From: Mycobacterium marseillense
GTDB taxonomy: Bacteria > Actinomycetota > Actinomycetes > Mycobacteriales > Mycobacteriaceae
Length of the DNA: 64,000 nt
Direction: 5' to 3'
NCBI RefSeq assembly: GCF_010731675.1
Contig: NZ_AP022584.1
Location: 2,294,001 to 2,358,000 of the forward strand
Part shown: one piece after another, positions 38,045 to 47,032 of the stretch
How positions within the stretch are numbered: position 1 is the stretch's first letter
Layout: the number at the start of each line of letters is the position of its first letter
Notes under the pieces: model-generated
What the model was told of the DNA's origin: nothing
The model's database searches: none
What the model saw: only the letters and a program-made list of their open reading frames with translations
Position numbers and translations under genes: made by a program

Positions 38045-39630
38045 ACTCGACGCAAGACCGGGTTCCCGGCATGTTCACCCTGGTTTTGCACACCCACCTC
38101 CCGTGGCTGGCCCATCACGGTCGCTGGCCGGTCGGCGAGGAATGGCTTTATCAATCCTGGGCGGCGGCCTACCTGCCGCTGATGCGCGTGCTGACCACGC
38201 TGGCCGGCGAGGACCGCCGAGGACTGATCACGCTGGGCGTCACGCCCGTGGTGAACGCGCAACTCGACGACCCGTATTGCCTTGGCGGCATGCATCATTG
38301 GCTGGCGAACTGGCGGCTGCGCGCGACGGAAGCCTCTGCGGCGGCCAGTGTGCGGTCGATTCCCCGATCCAAGTCGGCCGGCTATCAGTCATGCACACCG
38401 GAAGCATTGCGCGCCTTGGGCATTCGCGAATCGGCTGAGGCGGAGCGGGCCCTCGAGGACTTCGCCACCCTGTGGCGGCACGGCGGCAGCCCGCTGCTGC
38501 GCGGGCTACTCGACGCCGGCACGGTGGAACTGCTCGGCGGGCCGCTGGCCCACCCGTTCCAACCGCTGCTCGCCCCCCGGCTGCGCGAGTTCGCCCTGCG
38601 CGAGGGGCTGGCCGACGCGGGTCAGCGGCTGGCGCATACCCCCAGCGGCATCTGGGCACCCGAATGCGCGTACGCGCCCGGGCTGGAACACGACTACACC
38701 GCCGCCGGGGTCACGCATTTCATGGTCGACGGCCCGTCGCTGCACGGCGACACCGCGCTGGGCAGGCCCGTCGGCGACACGGACGTGGTGGCATTCGGGC
38801 GCGACCTGCAGGTCAGCTACCGGGTGTGGTCGCCGAAGTCCGGCTACCCCGGGCATGCCGCCTATCGCGACTTCCACACCTATGACCACCTCACCGGGCT
38901 CAAGCCGGCCAGGGTCACCGGCCGCAACGTGTCCTCGGAGGGCAAGGCGCCCTATGAGCCGGAGCGCGCCGACCACGCCGTCGACGTCCACGTCGCCGAC
39001 TTCGTCGAGACGGTCCGCAACCGCCTGACGAGCGAGTCCGCGCGCATCGGGCGGCCCGCCCACGTGATCGCGGCCTTCGATACCGAACTGTTCGGCCACT
39101 GGTGGTACGAAGGCCCGACCTGGCTGGAGCGGGTGCTGCGCGCCCTGCCCGAAGCCGGCGTGCGGGTGGGCACCCTGAACGACGCGATCGCCGACGGCTT
39201 CGTCGGCAACCCGGTGGCTCTGCCGCCCAGCTCGTGGGGTTCGGGCAAGGACTGGCAGGTGTGGGCCGGCGACCAGGTCGCCGATTTAGTACAGCTCAAC
39301 AACGAGGTGGTCGACACCGCGCTGAGCACCGTCGACAAGGCGCTGTCCCAAACCGCGACGCTGGACGGGCCGATCCCCCGCGACCACGTCGCCGACCAGA
39401 TCCTGCGCGAGACGTTGCTCACCGTCTCCAGCGACTGGCCGTTCATGGTGAGCAAGGACTCGGCCGCCGACTACGCCCGCTACCGCGCCCACCTGCACGC
39501 GCACGCCACCCGTGAGATCGCGGGGGCCTTGGCGTCCGGCCGGCGCGACACCGCGCAGCGCTTGGCCGAGGGGTGGAACCGCGCCGACGGACTCTTCGGC
39601 GCCCTCGACGCGCGCAGGTTGCCGCGATGA
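38041..39630 (+). CDS. GH57 family glucan branching enzyme (Rv3031-like)
   Basis: The 529 residues carry the family 57 glycoside hydrolase motifs in order. These are motif 1 LVLHTHLPWLAHHG at the N-terminus, the catalytic Glu in GIWAPECAYAPG (about residue 210), and the acid/base Asp region AAFDTELFGHWWYEGP (about residue 345). A C-terminal helical domain follows (SDWPFMVSKDSAADYARYRA). GH57 members of this type form alpha-1,6 branches in alpha-1,4-glucans. With Rv3030 and Rv3032 it belongs to methylglucose lipopolysaccharide synthesis. It is coupled to the upstream methyltransferase and followed after 13 bp by the glycosyltransferase. Confidence 0.93.
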   Translation: MNSTQDRVPGMFTLVLHTHLPWLAHHGRWPVGEEWLYQSWAAAYLPLMRVLTTLAGEDRRGLITLGVTPVVNAQLDDPYCLGGMHHWLANWRLRATEASAAASVRSIPRSKSAGYQSCTPEALRALGIRESAEAERALEDFATLWRHGGSPLLRGLLDAGTVELLGGPLAHPFQPLLAPRLREFALREGLADAGQRLAHTPSGIWAPECAYAPGLEHDYTAAGVTHFMVDGPSLHGDTALGRPVGDTDVVAFGRDLQVSYRVWSPKSGYPGHAAYRDFHTYDHLTGLKPARVTGRNVSSEGKAPYEPERADHAVDVHVADFVETVRNRLTSESARIGRPAHVIAAFDTELFGHWWYEGPTWLERVLRALPEAGVRVGTLNDAIADGFVGNPVALPPSSWGSGKDWQVWAGDQVADLVQLNNEVVDTALSTVDKALSQTATLDGPIPRDHVADQILRETLLTVSSDWPFMVSKDSAADYARYRAHLHAHATREIAGALASGRRDTAQRLAEGWNRADGLFGALDARRLPR

Positions 39631-39643
39631 GGTGGGCCGCGAC

Positions 39644-40888
39644 GTGAAAGTCCTGATGGTGTCGTGGGAATACCCCCCGGTGGTCATCGGCGGGCTGGGC
39701 CGGCACGTCCATCACCTGTCCACCGCGCTGGCCGCCGCCGGCCACGACGTCGTCGTGCTGTCACGCCGGCCCACCGGAACCGATCCCCGCAGCCACCCGT
39801 CCTCCGACCAGATCAGCGAGGGGGTCCGGGTGATCGCGGCCGCCCAGGACCCGCACGAATTCACCTTCGGCACCGACATGATGGCCTGGACGCTCGCGAT
39901 GGGGCATTCCATGATCCGCGCCGGGCTGAACCTCAAGGAACCCGGCAGCAACAACCCGTGGCGTCCCGACGTCGTGCACGCCCACGACTGGCTGGTGGCT
40001 CATCCGGCGATCGCGTTGGCCCAATTCTATGACGTGCCAATGGTTTCCACGATCCACGCGACCGAGGCGGGTCGCCATTCCGGCTGGGTCAGCGGTGCGC
40101 TCAGCCGCCAGGTGCACGCGGTCGAATCCTGGCTGGTGCGCGAATCCGATTCGCTGATCACCTGTTCGGGGTCGATGGCCGACGAGATCACCGAACTGTT
40201 CGGCCCCGGCCTGGCCGAGATCACCGTGATCTGCAACGGCATCGAGACGGAGCGGTGGCCGTTCGCGGCGCGCCGACCGCGGCCTGGGCCGGCCGAACTG
40301 CTCTACCTGGGGCGGCTGGAGTACGAGAAGGGGGTGCACGACGTCATCGCCGCGCTCCCCCGGATCAGGCGCACCCACCCGGGCACCACGCTGACCATCG
40401 CCGGCGAGGGCACTCAGCAGCGCTGGCTGATCGAGCAAGCCCGTAAACACCGGGTGCTCAAGGCGATTCGGTTCGTCGGTCACCTCGAGCACGCGGAATT
40501 GTTGGCGGTATTGCATCGCGCCGACGCCGCGGTGTTGCCCAGCCACTACGAGCCCTTCGGCATCGTGGCGCTGGAGGCGGCCGCGGCCGGCACTCCCCTG
40601 GTGACGTCGAACATCGGTGGGCTGGGCGAGGCGGTGATCGACGGTCAGACCGGTGTGTCGTGCCCGCCGCGGGACGTGACCCGGCTGGCCGCGGCGATCC
40701 GCCGGGTGCTCGACGATCCGGACGCCGCGCAACAACGCGCGCGGGCCGCCCGCGAACGCCTCACGTCCGACTTCGATTGGCATACGGTGGCCGACAAGAC
40801 CGCGCAGGTGTATCTGGCGGCCAAGCGCGGTGAGCGGCAGCCGCAGGCACGGCTCCCCATCGTCGAACACGCCTTGCCGGACCGGTAG
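39644..40888 (+). CDS. GT4 alpha-1,4-glucosyltransferase (Rv3032-like)
   Basis: The 414 residues match Rv3032 in length. This enzyme elongates the glucan of methylglucose lipopolysaccharides and contributes to glycogen/capsular glucan. The N-terminal donor loop is SWEYPPVVIGGLGRHVHHL. VVHAHDWLVAHPAI and the acceptor-side WVSGALSRQVHAVE follow. The C-terminal EX7E motif is EPFGIVALEAAAAGTP, which makes it a retaining GT-B enzyme. I use the GTG at 39644 (KVLMVSWEYPP); an earlier in-frame GTG at 39632 is less likely. It is the third gene of the Rv3030-Rv3032 operon. Confidence 0.93.
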   Translation: MKVLMVSWEYPPVVIGGLGRHVHHLSTALAAAGHDVVVLSRRPTGTDPRSHPSSDQISEGVRVIAAAQDPHEFTFGTDMMAWTLAMGHSMIRAGLNLKEPGSNNPWRPDVVHAHDWLVAHPAIALAQFYDVPMVSTIHATEAGRHSGWVSGALSRQVHAVESWLVRESDSLITCSGSMADEITELFGPGLAEITVICNGIETERWPFAARRPRPGPAELLYLGRLEYEKGVHDVIAALPRIRRTHPGTTLTIAGEGTQQRWLIEQARKHRVLKAIRFVGHLEHAELLAVLHRADAAVLPSHYEPFGIVALEAAAAGTPLVTSNIGGLGEAVIDGQTGVSCPPRDVTRLAAAIRRVLDDPDAAQQRARAARERLTSDFDWHTVADKTAQVYLAAKRGERQPQARLPIVEHALPDR

Positions 40889-40909
40889 CGAGCTTTCTAA
40901 CGTTTCAGG

Positions 40910-42265
40910 ATGGGCCTGGACTATTCGAGCGTGGTGCATGCGCCGATCACGGACGTCTTCGATTGGCATGCCCGGCCGGGAGCTTTCCATCGGCTCTCGC
41001 CGCCGTGGCAGCCGATGCGCCTCATCGCCGAGGCGTCCTCTCTGGAGGACGGACGGGCGACGCTGGCGCTGCCCGGCGGCCTGCGCTGGGTCGCGGTGCA
41101 TCAGCCCGACGGCTACGACCCGCCGCGCCGGTTCGTCGACGTCCTCGGCGGTGACGGCCTGGCCACGCTGCCGGCGCGAACAGTGGTGCGGTGGCGGCAT
41201 ACCCACCAGTTCGAAGACATCGGTGATGGCCGCACCCGGGTGATCGACCGAGTCGACACCGGAGTGCCCGGATCGCTGTTGCGGCCCATGTTCGATTACC
41301 GCCACCGCCAGCTGGCCGATGACCTGGCCGCCCACCGGCTGGCCACCGAGAACGGCATGCATCCGTTGACGATCGCCGTCACCGGATCGTCGGGCCTGGT
41401 CGGTTCGGCGCTGACGGCGTTTTTGCGCACCGGCGGACATCGGGTCATCGCGCTCGTTCGGCGCAGCGCGCGCGGCACCGACGAACGGCGGTGGGATCCG
41501 GACGATCCCGACCCGCAGCTGTTCGCGGGCGTGGACGCGGTCATCCATCTCGCGGGCGCCTCGATCGCCGGACGGTTCACCGATAAGCACCGGAATGCCG
41601 TCCGTGACAGCAGGATTGGGCCGACCAGGCGGATCGCCGAACTGCTGGGCCGCAGCGACCCCAGCCCGGCCGTCCTGATCTCGGCGTCGGCGGTGGGCTA
41701 TTACGGCTACGACCGCGGCGACGACACGCTCGCCGAGGACAGCGAGCGCGGTGCGGGATTTTTGGCCGACGTCGTGGCCGATTGGGAGCAGGCGACCGCA
41801 CCCGCGCAGGAGGCGGGGCTGCGGGTGGTGCGGGTGCGCACCGGCATCGTCCAATCACCGCGCGGCGGCACCCTGAGGCTGATGCGTCCGCTGTTCAGCG
41901 CCGGGCTCGGGGGCCGACTGGGCGACGGCCGACAATGGCTGTCCTGGATCGGGATCGACGACCTGGTCGATGTGTATCACCGCGCCCTGTGGGACGAGAC
42001 GCTGTCGGGGCCCGTGAATGCCGTTGCGCCGCAACCTGTCCGCAACGCGGAGTACACGTCGACCCTGGCGGCGGTGCTGCACCGGCCGGCGGTGCTGCCG
42101 GTGCCTCCGCTGGGGCCTCGCCTCCTGCTCGGCGGGCAGGGCGCTCGCGAACTCGCCTGCGCGAACCAGCGCGTGGCTCCCCGCAAGCTCGTCGCGGCCG
42201 GGCACCGGTTCCGTCAACCCGACCTGAACCAGGCACTGCGCCACCTGTTGGGGCGTACGGCTTGA
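40910..42265 (+). CDS. TIGR01777-type SDR epimerase with N-terminal START/cyclase-like domain
   Basis: The 451 residues form a fusion. Residues 1-145 resemble a polyketide cyclase/START-type ligand domain (DYSSVVHAPITDVFDWHARP ... DRVDTGVPGSLLRPMFDYRH). From about residue 150 an extended SDR of the TIGR01777 (YfcH/SulA-like) group begins, with AVTGSSGLVGSALTAFLR, VDAVIHLAGASIAGRF and SASAVGYYGYDRGDD. The substrate is unknown. It follows Rv3032 by 21 bp on the same strand and may be co-transcribed. It converges with the next epimerase gene, four bases away. Confidence 0.85.
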   Translation: MGLDYSSVVHAPITDVFDWHARPGAFHRLSPPWQPMRLIAEASSLEDGRATLALPGGLRWVAVHQPDGYDPPRRFVDVLGGDGLATLPARTVVRWRHTHQFEDIGDGRTRVIDRVDTGVPGSLLRPMFDYRHRQLADDLAAHRLATENGMHPLTIAVTGSSGLVGSALTAFLRTGGHRVIALVRRSARGTDERRWDPDDPDPQLFAGVDAVIHLAGASIAGRFTDKHRNAVRDSRIGPTRRIAELLGRSDPSPAVLISASAVGYYGYDRGDDTLAEDSERGAGFLADVVADWEQATAPAQEAGLRVVRVRTGIVQSPRGGTLRLMRPLFSAGLGGRLGDGRQWLSWIGIDDLVDVYHRALWDETLSGPVNAVAPQPVRNAEYTSTLAAVLHRPAVLPVPPLGPRLLLGGQGARELACANQRVAPRKLVAAGHRFRQPDLNQALRHLLGRTA

Positions 42266-42269
42266 CGGG

Positions 42270-43349
42270 TCAGGGCACCCGCCGCACGGTCAGCGGGCCC
42301 TCATAAAGGTCACGACTGATCGCCTCGACGCACGAACGCGCGCGAAGGACCGGGCTTTGGGTGCCCCAGGTATGCAAGAAGCCGTCGACGAGGTCGGCCA
42401 GCGCAGCCTCGGAACTCCACCGCGGCGACCATCCGAGGACGTCACGCGCGCGCTCCGTGGCCAGCAGCGGCAACGAAAACGCCATGTCCAGCCAGCCACG
42501 ATCCAGCGGCTGCAACCTCGCCCGCCACGTCGCCTCCACCAGCAGTCCCAACACCGGCGAGGGCACGTGAATCGGGCGTGCCCGCACCGCCTTTGCGATG
42601 TCGCGGCGGCCGACCGGGGGTTCGGCGGCCAGGTTGAAGGGCCCCAGCGCGCGGTGCTCGATCGCTGTGACGCACGCGTCGGCGACGTCGTCGGCGTGCA
42701 CCACCGACACGCTCAGCGCGCGGTCCAGCGGTAGCAGCGGCAGCCAGCGCACCCAGCGCGGGTCCACGTAGGCGGGCAGCGTGTAGCGCCGCAGGCCCAG
42801 TGCGGCGTCCCGCTGCAGGATGAAACCCGGCCTCATCCGGGTGATTCCGACGCCGTCGGGGTTGTCCCGCTCGTAGCCGTCGAGCATGTGTTCCACCGCG
42901 GATTTCGGCCGGCTGTAGGCGGAGGATGGGATGCCCGCGGTCGAGAACGTCTCGTCGACCTTCTCGCCGTAGCACCCGGCGGCGTAGGTCCCCACCGACG
43001 ACATGTGCAGCAGCTGCGGCACTTTGGCGTCGTGTGCCGCGCTCAGTACCGCCGCGCTGCCGTTGACACCGACCGCATCCAGATAGCGCCTGTTGCGGGT
43101 CGGCTGGAATCCCCACGCGAGGTGAACCACACACGCGGCTCCGCGAAAGACGTTGAGCAACTGGATTTCGACGCCCGGGTCGGCCAGGTCCACCTCATGC
43201 CAGTGGACGGACCGATAGACGTCGTCGGGAGGCGGCCGCCGGCGGACGATCCCGACGATGTCATAGTCGGAGCCGTCGTCGGCGAGCCGGCGCAGCAAGG
43301 CGGTGCCGACGTTGCCGCTGGCCCCGGTGATCACGATGCGCTTGGACAC
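42270..43349 (-). CDS. NAD-dependent epimerase/dehydratase family protein
   Basis: An extended SDR of 359 residues with the NAD(P) motif VITGASGNVGTALLRRL, the active-site region LLHMSSVGTYAAG, and YSRPKSAVEHML in the place of YxxxK (YSRPK). It may be a nucleotide-sugar epimerase or a sterol/aldehyde-type reductase; no decisive motif is visible. The GTG start at 43349 has a strong AGGAGG six bases upstream. It follows another minus-strand gene by ten bases, forming a pair. Confidence 0.85.
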   Translation of the reverse strand: MSKRIVITGASGNVGTALLRRLADDGSDYDIVGIVRRRPPPDDVYRSVHWHEVDLADPGVEIQLLNVFRGAACVVHLAWGFQPTRNRRYLDAVGVNGSAAVLSAAHDAKVPQLLHMSSVGTYAAGCYGEKVDETFSTAGIPSSAYSRPKSAVEHMLDGYERDNPDGVGITRMRPGFILQRDAALGLRRYTLPAYVDPRWVRWLPLLPLDRALSVSVVHADDVADACVTAIEHRALGPFNLAAEPPVGRRDIAKAVRARPIHVPSPVLGLLVEATWRARLQPLDRGWLDMAFSLPLLATERARDVLGWSPRWSSEAALADLVDGFLHTWGTQSPVLRARSCVEAISRDLYEGPLTVRRVP

Positions 43350-43359
43350 CGGCTACCTC

Positions 43360-44094
43360 CTACTCATCGGCATCCCGACCGTCGCGGCTCTGCCGATATG
43401 CCCGGGTGCGCAGATCGGCGAGCCACCGCGGGCGCAGGCTCAAGCCCGGCGCCGTGTTGACGACGGGATCGAACGACACGTCGTGGTGTCGCCCCGGATC
43501 GATGGCGGTGGTCAGCGTCAAGTGCGCTAACGGTGTGAAATCGCCGCTGCCGCACGCCTGGTCGAGTGCGATCTCGATTGTGCCGCGCTCGAGGCGCTTT
43601 CGGACGCTGTCCAGCGACAAGCCGTTTCCGCCGATGTCGCTCGGAGTTCGGGCTCGCAGCCACCAATTGTTGTCCTGGAAATGCGACGGCATCAGCGTGG
43701 TCAGCGTCTGACCGTTCCACGACGCGGTCGGCCGCAGCGCCACCGCACGGGAGAGCACCCCGGACCCCGACGAGACCAGCAAGATGTCCCATGGCGTGCC
43801 AGCAGGCTCCCGAGGGGGCAGCCGGAAAGCCAGACCGATGAAGTCGGGCAGCGGTCCAGGCGTGCCACCGGCCTTGGACACGCGCGCCACGATCTCCGAC
43901 GAAGGCACCGGTAAGCCCTGGCCCACCGGGGCGACGCGTTCGACGAAGCCTTCCGCCAGCACGCCGATCGGGTGAAAGAACCGCTTGCCGCGGATCGCGG
44001 AGCCCCACTGGAACGGCACCGCCACAAGATCTAAAACACTCACCGGCGGCGAGTTCCCGTTCTGCGTCGGCGGAAACACGCCCAGCGGCCCCAC
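43360..44094 (-). CDS. Conserved protein of unknown function
   Basis: I do not recognise this 244-residue protein with confidence. Visible features are FHPIGVLAEGFVERVAPVGQ, LPDFIGLAFRLPP, WDILLVSSGSGVLSRAVALR and WWLRARTPSDIGG. The hydrophilic N-terminus lacks a signal peptide. Parts (LPDFIGLAFRL) vaguely recall heme catalase-like folds, but catalytic residues cannot be assigned. The start is GTG at 44094, or GTG at 44043 (VSVLDLVAV), which would remove 17 residues. It sits ten bases upstream of the SDR gene, so the two are probably co-expressed. Confidence 0.7.
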   Translation of the reverse strand: MGPLGVFPPTQNGNSPPVSVLDLVAVPFQWGSAIRGKRFFHPIGVLAEGFVERVAPVGQGLPVPSSEIVARVSKAGGTPGPLPDFIGLAFRLPPREPAGTPWDILLVSSGSGVLSRAVALRPTASWNGQTLTTLMPSHFQDNNWWLRARTPSDIGGNGLSLDSVRKRLERGTIEIALDQACGSGDFTPLAHLTLTTAIDPGRHHDVSFDPVVNTAPGLSLRPRWLADLRTRAYRQSRDGRDADE

Positions 44095-44115
44095 GTGCGC
44101 CGGGCGGCGGGACAG

Positions 44116-44856
44116 TTACGGTGCGGCAAAAGCGCGAGCGCCGGTGTGCCAGTGGATCATGCGCAGAGCGGGGAGCTGTTGCTGCGCGCCGGTGGAGTGA
44201 CTGTCGATGTAGACCTGCGCCATGACCGCCTGCCACGACTCGAACTGGGGGGAGGACTTCCACATGCCCTCGTAGAGCCCCACGATGACGGCCTTGTTGT
44301 CGTCGGTCAGGGCGTAGACGGGGCCGCCGAAGTCCCGACCGTCCACGACCATGTCGGCCATGGCGAAGCGACCGTTGGTGACCGTGCTGACCGAGCCGCA
44401 GCGTTGGCCGGTGGAGCGGCGCAGCTGACACACGGGGAGGCCCGGTTGTGCGCGCAGGCCTGGCACCGACCGCAGCTGGCGGCCGGTGGGCAACACGTCC
44501 GAGGCCGTGACATTGCCTGCAAGAGCGATGACTTCGTATTCCACCGGCAGCATCGAGGTGTCCGAAGCGGATTCGGTGTCAACCTGGCGACGGCCGAGGA
44601 CCACGTCGCCGATCGGGTTGCGGTCGCGGTCGGTCACCATCGACTGACCGCCGTCGCATTGGCCGCTGGTGAGGGCGACCCGCAGCCGCGGCTCGACCAT
44701 TCCGAGCATGCACACCGTGTTGCCCTGACGAATCTCCATTCCGGGAAACGCGGTGACGCCCGGGTCGGCGGCGGCCCACCCCGGAGCGCCGATGAGCATC
44801 ATCGTGGCAGCGGGCGCAACCGCTAACCGGTACCAGCGGCGGCCGATCTTTTCCAT
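44116..44856 (-). CDS. Secreted trypsin-fold protein with degenerate active site
   Basis: The 246 residues start with a signal peptide (RRWYRLAVAPAATMMLIGAP, cleavage near GWAAADPG). The body has the order of a secreted chymotrypsin-like (S1) protease. The usual TAGHC motif reads LTSGQCDGGQ, so the catalytic His is replaced by Gln. The GDSGGP motif reads GRDFGGPV, so the catalytic Ser is replaced by Phe. Four further cysteines (TVCML, GQC, PVCQL, QRCGS) suggest disulfides. It is probably a catalytically inactive, secreted binding or regulatory protein. ATG start at 44856; an in-frame start at 44979 would add 41 residues without signal character. Confidence 0.75.
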   Translation of the reverse strand: MEKIGRRWYRLAVAPAATMMLIGAPGWAAADPGVTAFPGMEIRQGNTVCMLGMVEPRLRVALTSGQCDGGQSMVTDRDRNPIGDVVLGRRQVDTESASDTSMLPVEYEVIALAGNVTASDVLPTGRQLRSVPGLRAQPGLPVCQLRRSTGQRCGSVSTVTNGRFAMADMVVDGRDFGGPVYALTDDNKAVIVGLYEGMWKSSPQFESWQAVMAQVYIDSHSTGAQQQLPALRMIHWHTGARAFAAP

Positions 44857-45130
44857 TGGGCCGCACCACCCCTCGCGTCCGTCAAGGGATACGTCGCGTT
44901 TGTTACGTGGTCCGCGTGTACCCGTCGGCAACGCGGCCAAACGCCCTTTCCACATCGGTTTCACCGGCGGGCAGAACACCGTTGCCGCGGTCCAAAAAAC
45001 GAAACTTAGCTACTGAGCCATGGCGCCGGCGCTAGGCTGCTGTCAGGTTGAGTTCACAGCTGCGTCTCTAACGGGAACGGTGTGCAAAACACTGATCACT
45101 TCCGTCTCACCGCCATCGACAGGCGCTTCA

Positions 45131-45616
45131 ATGGCTGCTCTTCATTCCGCGACTCCGGCGGACCAACGACATCCCGCACGCCACATGGCTAAATTCGCCC
45201 GGGCACACGTGTTCGTCTATGCGCGCTGCCTCGCCACGGTGGTGCGCATCGACGGCGAGATCGATGCCGCGAATGCCGACGACCTCACCGAGGCCATCCG
45301 CGGCTTCGCCCGACTCAAGACCCCGGTGGTCCTCGATTTGAGCAGGCTGTGTTTCGTCAGCGTCGAAGGCTTTCGGGCGTTGCTGGTCGTCAACGACGAG
45401 CTCCGCAAAGCCCGCGTGCACTGCGGCGTGGTCGCCGGCACGGCCCTCCGGCCGCTGCTGCGCATCGTGCACGACAACGGGTTGGCGACCGCCGGCTCGG
45501 TACCGGAAGCGTTTCAAACCATCGAAGACATCGTTCGAGCGCGACGTCGCTTTGTCTCCGATCTTACCCGTAGCCGACAGCCGCGAAGCCAGGTCAGTCG
45601 CAGCGCCGCGTCTTAA
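45131..45616 (+). CDS. STAS-domain protein (anti-sigma-factor-antagonist-like)
   Basis: About 161 residues, with a STAS domain spanning about residues 25-120: VVRIDGEIDAANADDLTEAI, then VVLDLSRLCFVSVEGFRALL, then LRIVHDNGLA. The Ser in FVSVEGF is at the position phosphorylated in SpoIIAA/RsbV-type antagonists, so partner-switching control of a sigma factor is plausible. No anti-sigma kinase is adjacent. I prefer the ATG at 45131 (MAALHSATPADQ); the frame is open to 45020. It lies upstream of the crt operon but is separated from it by an AT-rich promoter-like region. Confidence 0.8.
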   Translation: MAALHSATPADQRHPARHMAKFARAHVFVYARCLATVVRIDGEIDAANADDLTEAIRGFARLKTPVVLDLSRLCFVSVEGFRALLVVNDELRKARVHCGVVAGTALRPLLRIVHDNGLATAGSVPEAFQTIEDIVRARRRFVSDLTRSRQPRSQVSRSAAS

Positions 45617-45716
45617 CCTCGGCGGCGTTAAAGCGCTGCCCGAGTTGGTGTTTCGGCTTCGCGCTCCGTCCCATCCCAGCGTGACGCGGCGAGCCTCGTG
45701 ATATTAAAAATATGAA

Positions 45717-45735
45717 TGTTTAAGTTACTTAACAA
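45717..45735. promoter_or_regulatory. AT-rich palindrome in the crt operon promoter region
   Basis: TGTTTAAGTTACTTAACAA is an imperfect palindrome (7 of 9 positions in the arms, one central base). It sits in a conspicuously AT-rich stretch (45700-45735) 140-175 bases before crtE. TAAGTT (45721-45726) within it fits a TANNNT -10, so a bound protein could block transcription. The right arm TTAACAA is repeated in a second palindrome between idi and mmpL. A MarR-type regulator encoded in the same island is the natural candidate ligand. The remaining bases of 45617-45873 hold nothing else I can support. Confidence 0.6.
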
Positions 45736-45873
45736 GGTGGTATGTCCCTACCGGGCGGCGCGGGGCGGGGCCTGGCGGTTCGCGCTGTGGTTTGCCCACC
45801 TCGTCGGCGGGTATGACCGCGTGTGCCGGGGCCGCGCAGGCCAGGGCATTCCAAGCCGTCCGGGAGGGAGCGC

Positions 45874-47004
45874 TTGGGCAACATGGGAGCTTTGTCGTTT
45901 TCGCCCGCTGCCGCGTCAGCGCCAGCGCCCGGCTGGTCGGACAGCGACGACTTCGGCGAGTGGCGGTCGAACGTCCGGCAGACGGTGCTGGCCGAGGTCG
46001 CAGACTTCGTCGCCGAGCGACGCGCCGCCGAACTGGCCGGGCCGGGTATCGAAGCGGTAGGCGAAATTCTGGCCGACTTCGTCTCCGGCGGCAAATGCCT
46101 GCGGTCGACGTTCATGTATCTGGGGTGGCGGTGCGGTGCGCCGCCCGACCCCGCGGCCTTGCGGGCGGCGGCGAGTTTTGAGTTGGTGCACGCCTTCGCG
46201 CTGCTGCAAGACGACGTCATGGACGGCTCCGACGTGCGGCGCGGCCGCCCGTCGGCGCATCGCCAATTCGGGCAGTGGCACCGGGAGCGCGGATTGCCGG
46301 GCCCCTCACGGCGATTCGGCGAGTCCGCCGCGATCCTGCTCGGAGACCTCTGCCTGATATGGGGCGAACAGATGCTGCGCGACAGCGGAGTCGATCCCCA
46401 ACGGCTGCAACGGGCGTGGCCGCGCTATGACGCGATGCGGGCCGAGCTCGCCGTGGGACAGTTCGCCGACCTGACCAACGACGCGCGGCAGGCGCCCGGG
46501 CTGGAATTCGTGCTCGACGTGGCACGGCGTAAATCGGGCAACTACACGGTGCGCCGGCCCCTGGAGATCGGGGCGGCCATGGCCGGCTGCGACGCCCACA
46601 CACTGTCCCAACTTGGCCGCTACGGCGGCGCCGTCGGCGAAGCGTTCCAGCTCCGCGACGACGTGCTCGGCGTCTTCGGATCCCCCACGGTGACGGGTAA
46701 GCCCGGCGCCGGAGATCTGCTCGAGCGCAAGGCAACCAGCGTCGTGGTGGCCGCCCACCAGCTCGCCGGCCCGACCACCCGCCGTGAACTCACCGAGCTG
46801 GCGAATCGTGAGGCCCTCGGGGAGGACGCGATCGCCAGGTGGAAAGCGCTGATCATCGAGACCGGCGCCGTGGGGCTGATCGAGCAGATGATCAGCGACC
46901 GGGTCGCGTCCGCGCGTGCCCACCTCGGCGACCTGCCGATCGAGGAACCCGTCCGCATCGCGCTGGACAAAATGGCCACGGCCTGTACGGATCGCGCCGT
47001 ATGA
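45874..47004 (+). CDS. crtE: Geranylgeranyl diphosphate synthase
   Basis: This trans-isoprenyl diphosphate synthase makes the C20 precursor of carotenoids. The 376 residues have the first aspartate-rich motif as LLQDDVMDGSDVRRG (DDxxD) and the second as LRDDVLGVFG (DDxxG, usual in actinobacterial GGPP synthases). GGKCLRSTFMYLGW and KSGNYTVRRPLEIGA are the substrate-binding regions. I prefer the TTG at 45874 because GGGAGG lies six bases upstream; an ATG three codons later (45883) is the alternative. First gene of the crt operon; crtI follows after 28 bp. Confidence 0.92.
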   Translation: MGNMGALSFSPAAASAPAPGWSDSDDFGEWRSNVRQTVLAEVADFVAERRAAELAGPGIEAVGEILADFVSGGKCLRSTFMYLGWRCGAPPDPAALRAAASFELVHAFALLQDDVMDGSDVRRGRPSAHRQFGQWHRERGLPGPSRRFGESAAILLGDLCLIWGEQMLRDSGVDPQRLQRAWPRYDAMRAELAVGQFADLTNDARQAPGLEFVLDVARRKSGNYTVRRPLEIGAAMAGCDAHTLSQLGRYGGAVGEAFQLRDDVLGVFGSPTVTGKPGAGDLLERKATSVVVAAHQLAGPTTRRELTELANREALGEDAIARWKALIIETGAVGLIEQMISDRVASARAHLGDLPIEEPVRIALDKMATACTDRAV

Positions 47005-47032
47005 GTAACACCGAGGCGGGAGCACCTTGACC

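Noticed and set aside
39761..41854. A 697-codon minus-strand frame over the glycosyltransferase and SDR genes
   Set aside because: Antisense shadow with biased composition; both sense genes have clear motifs.
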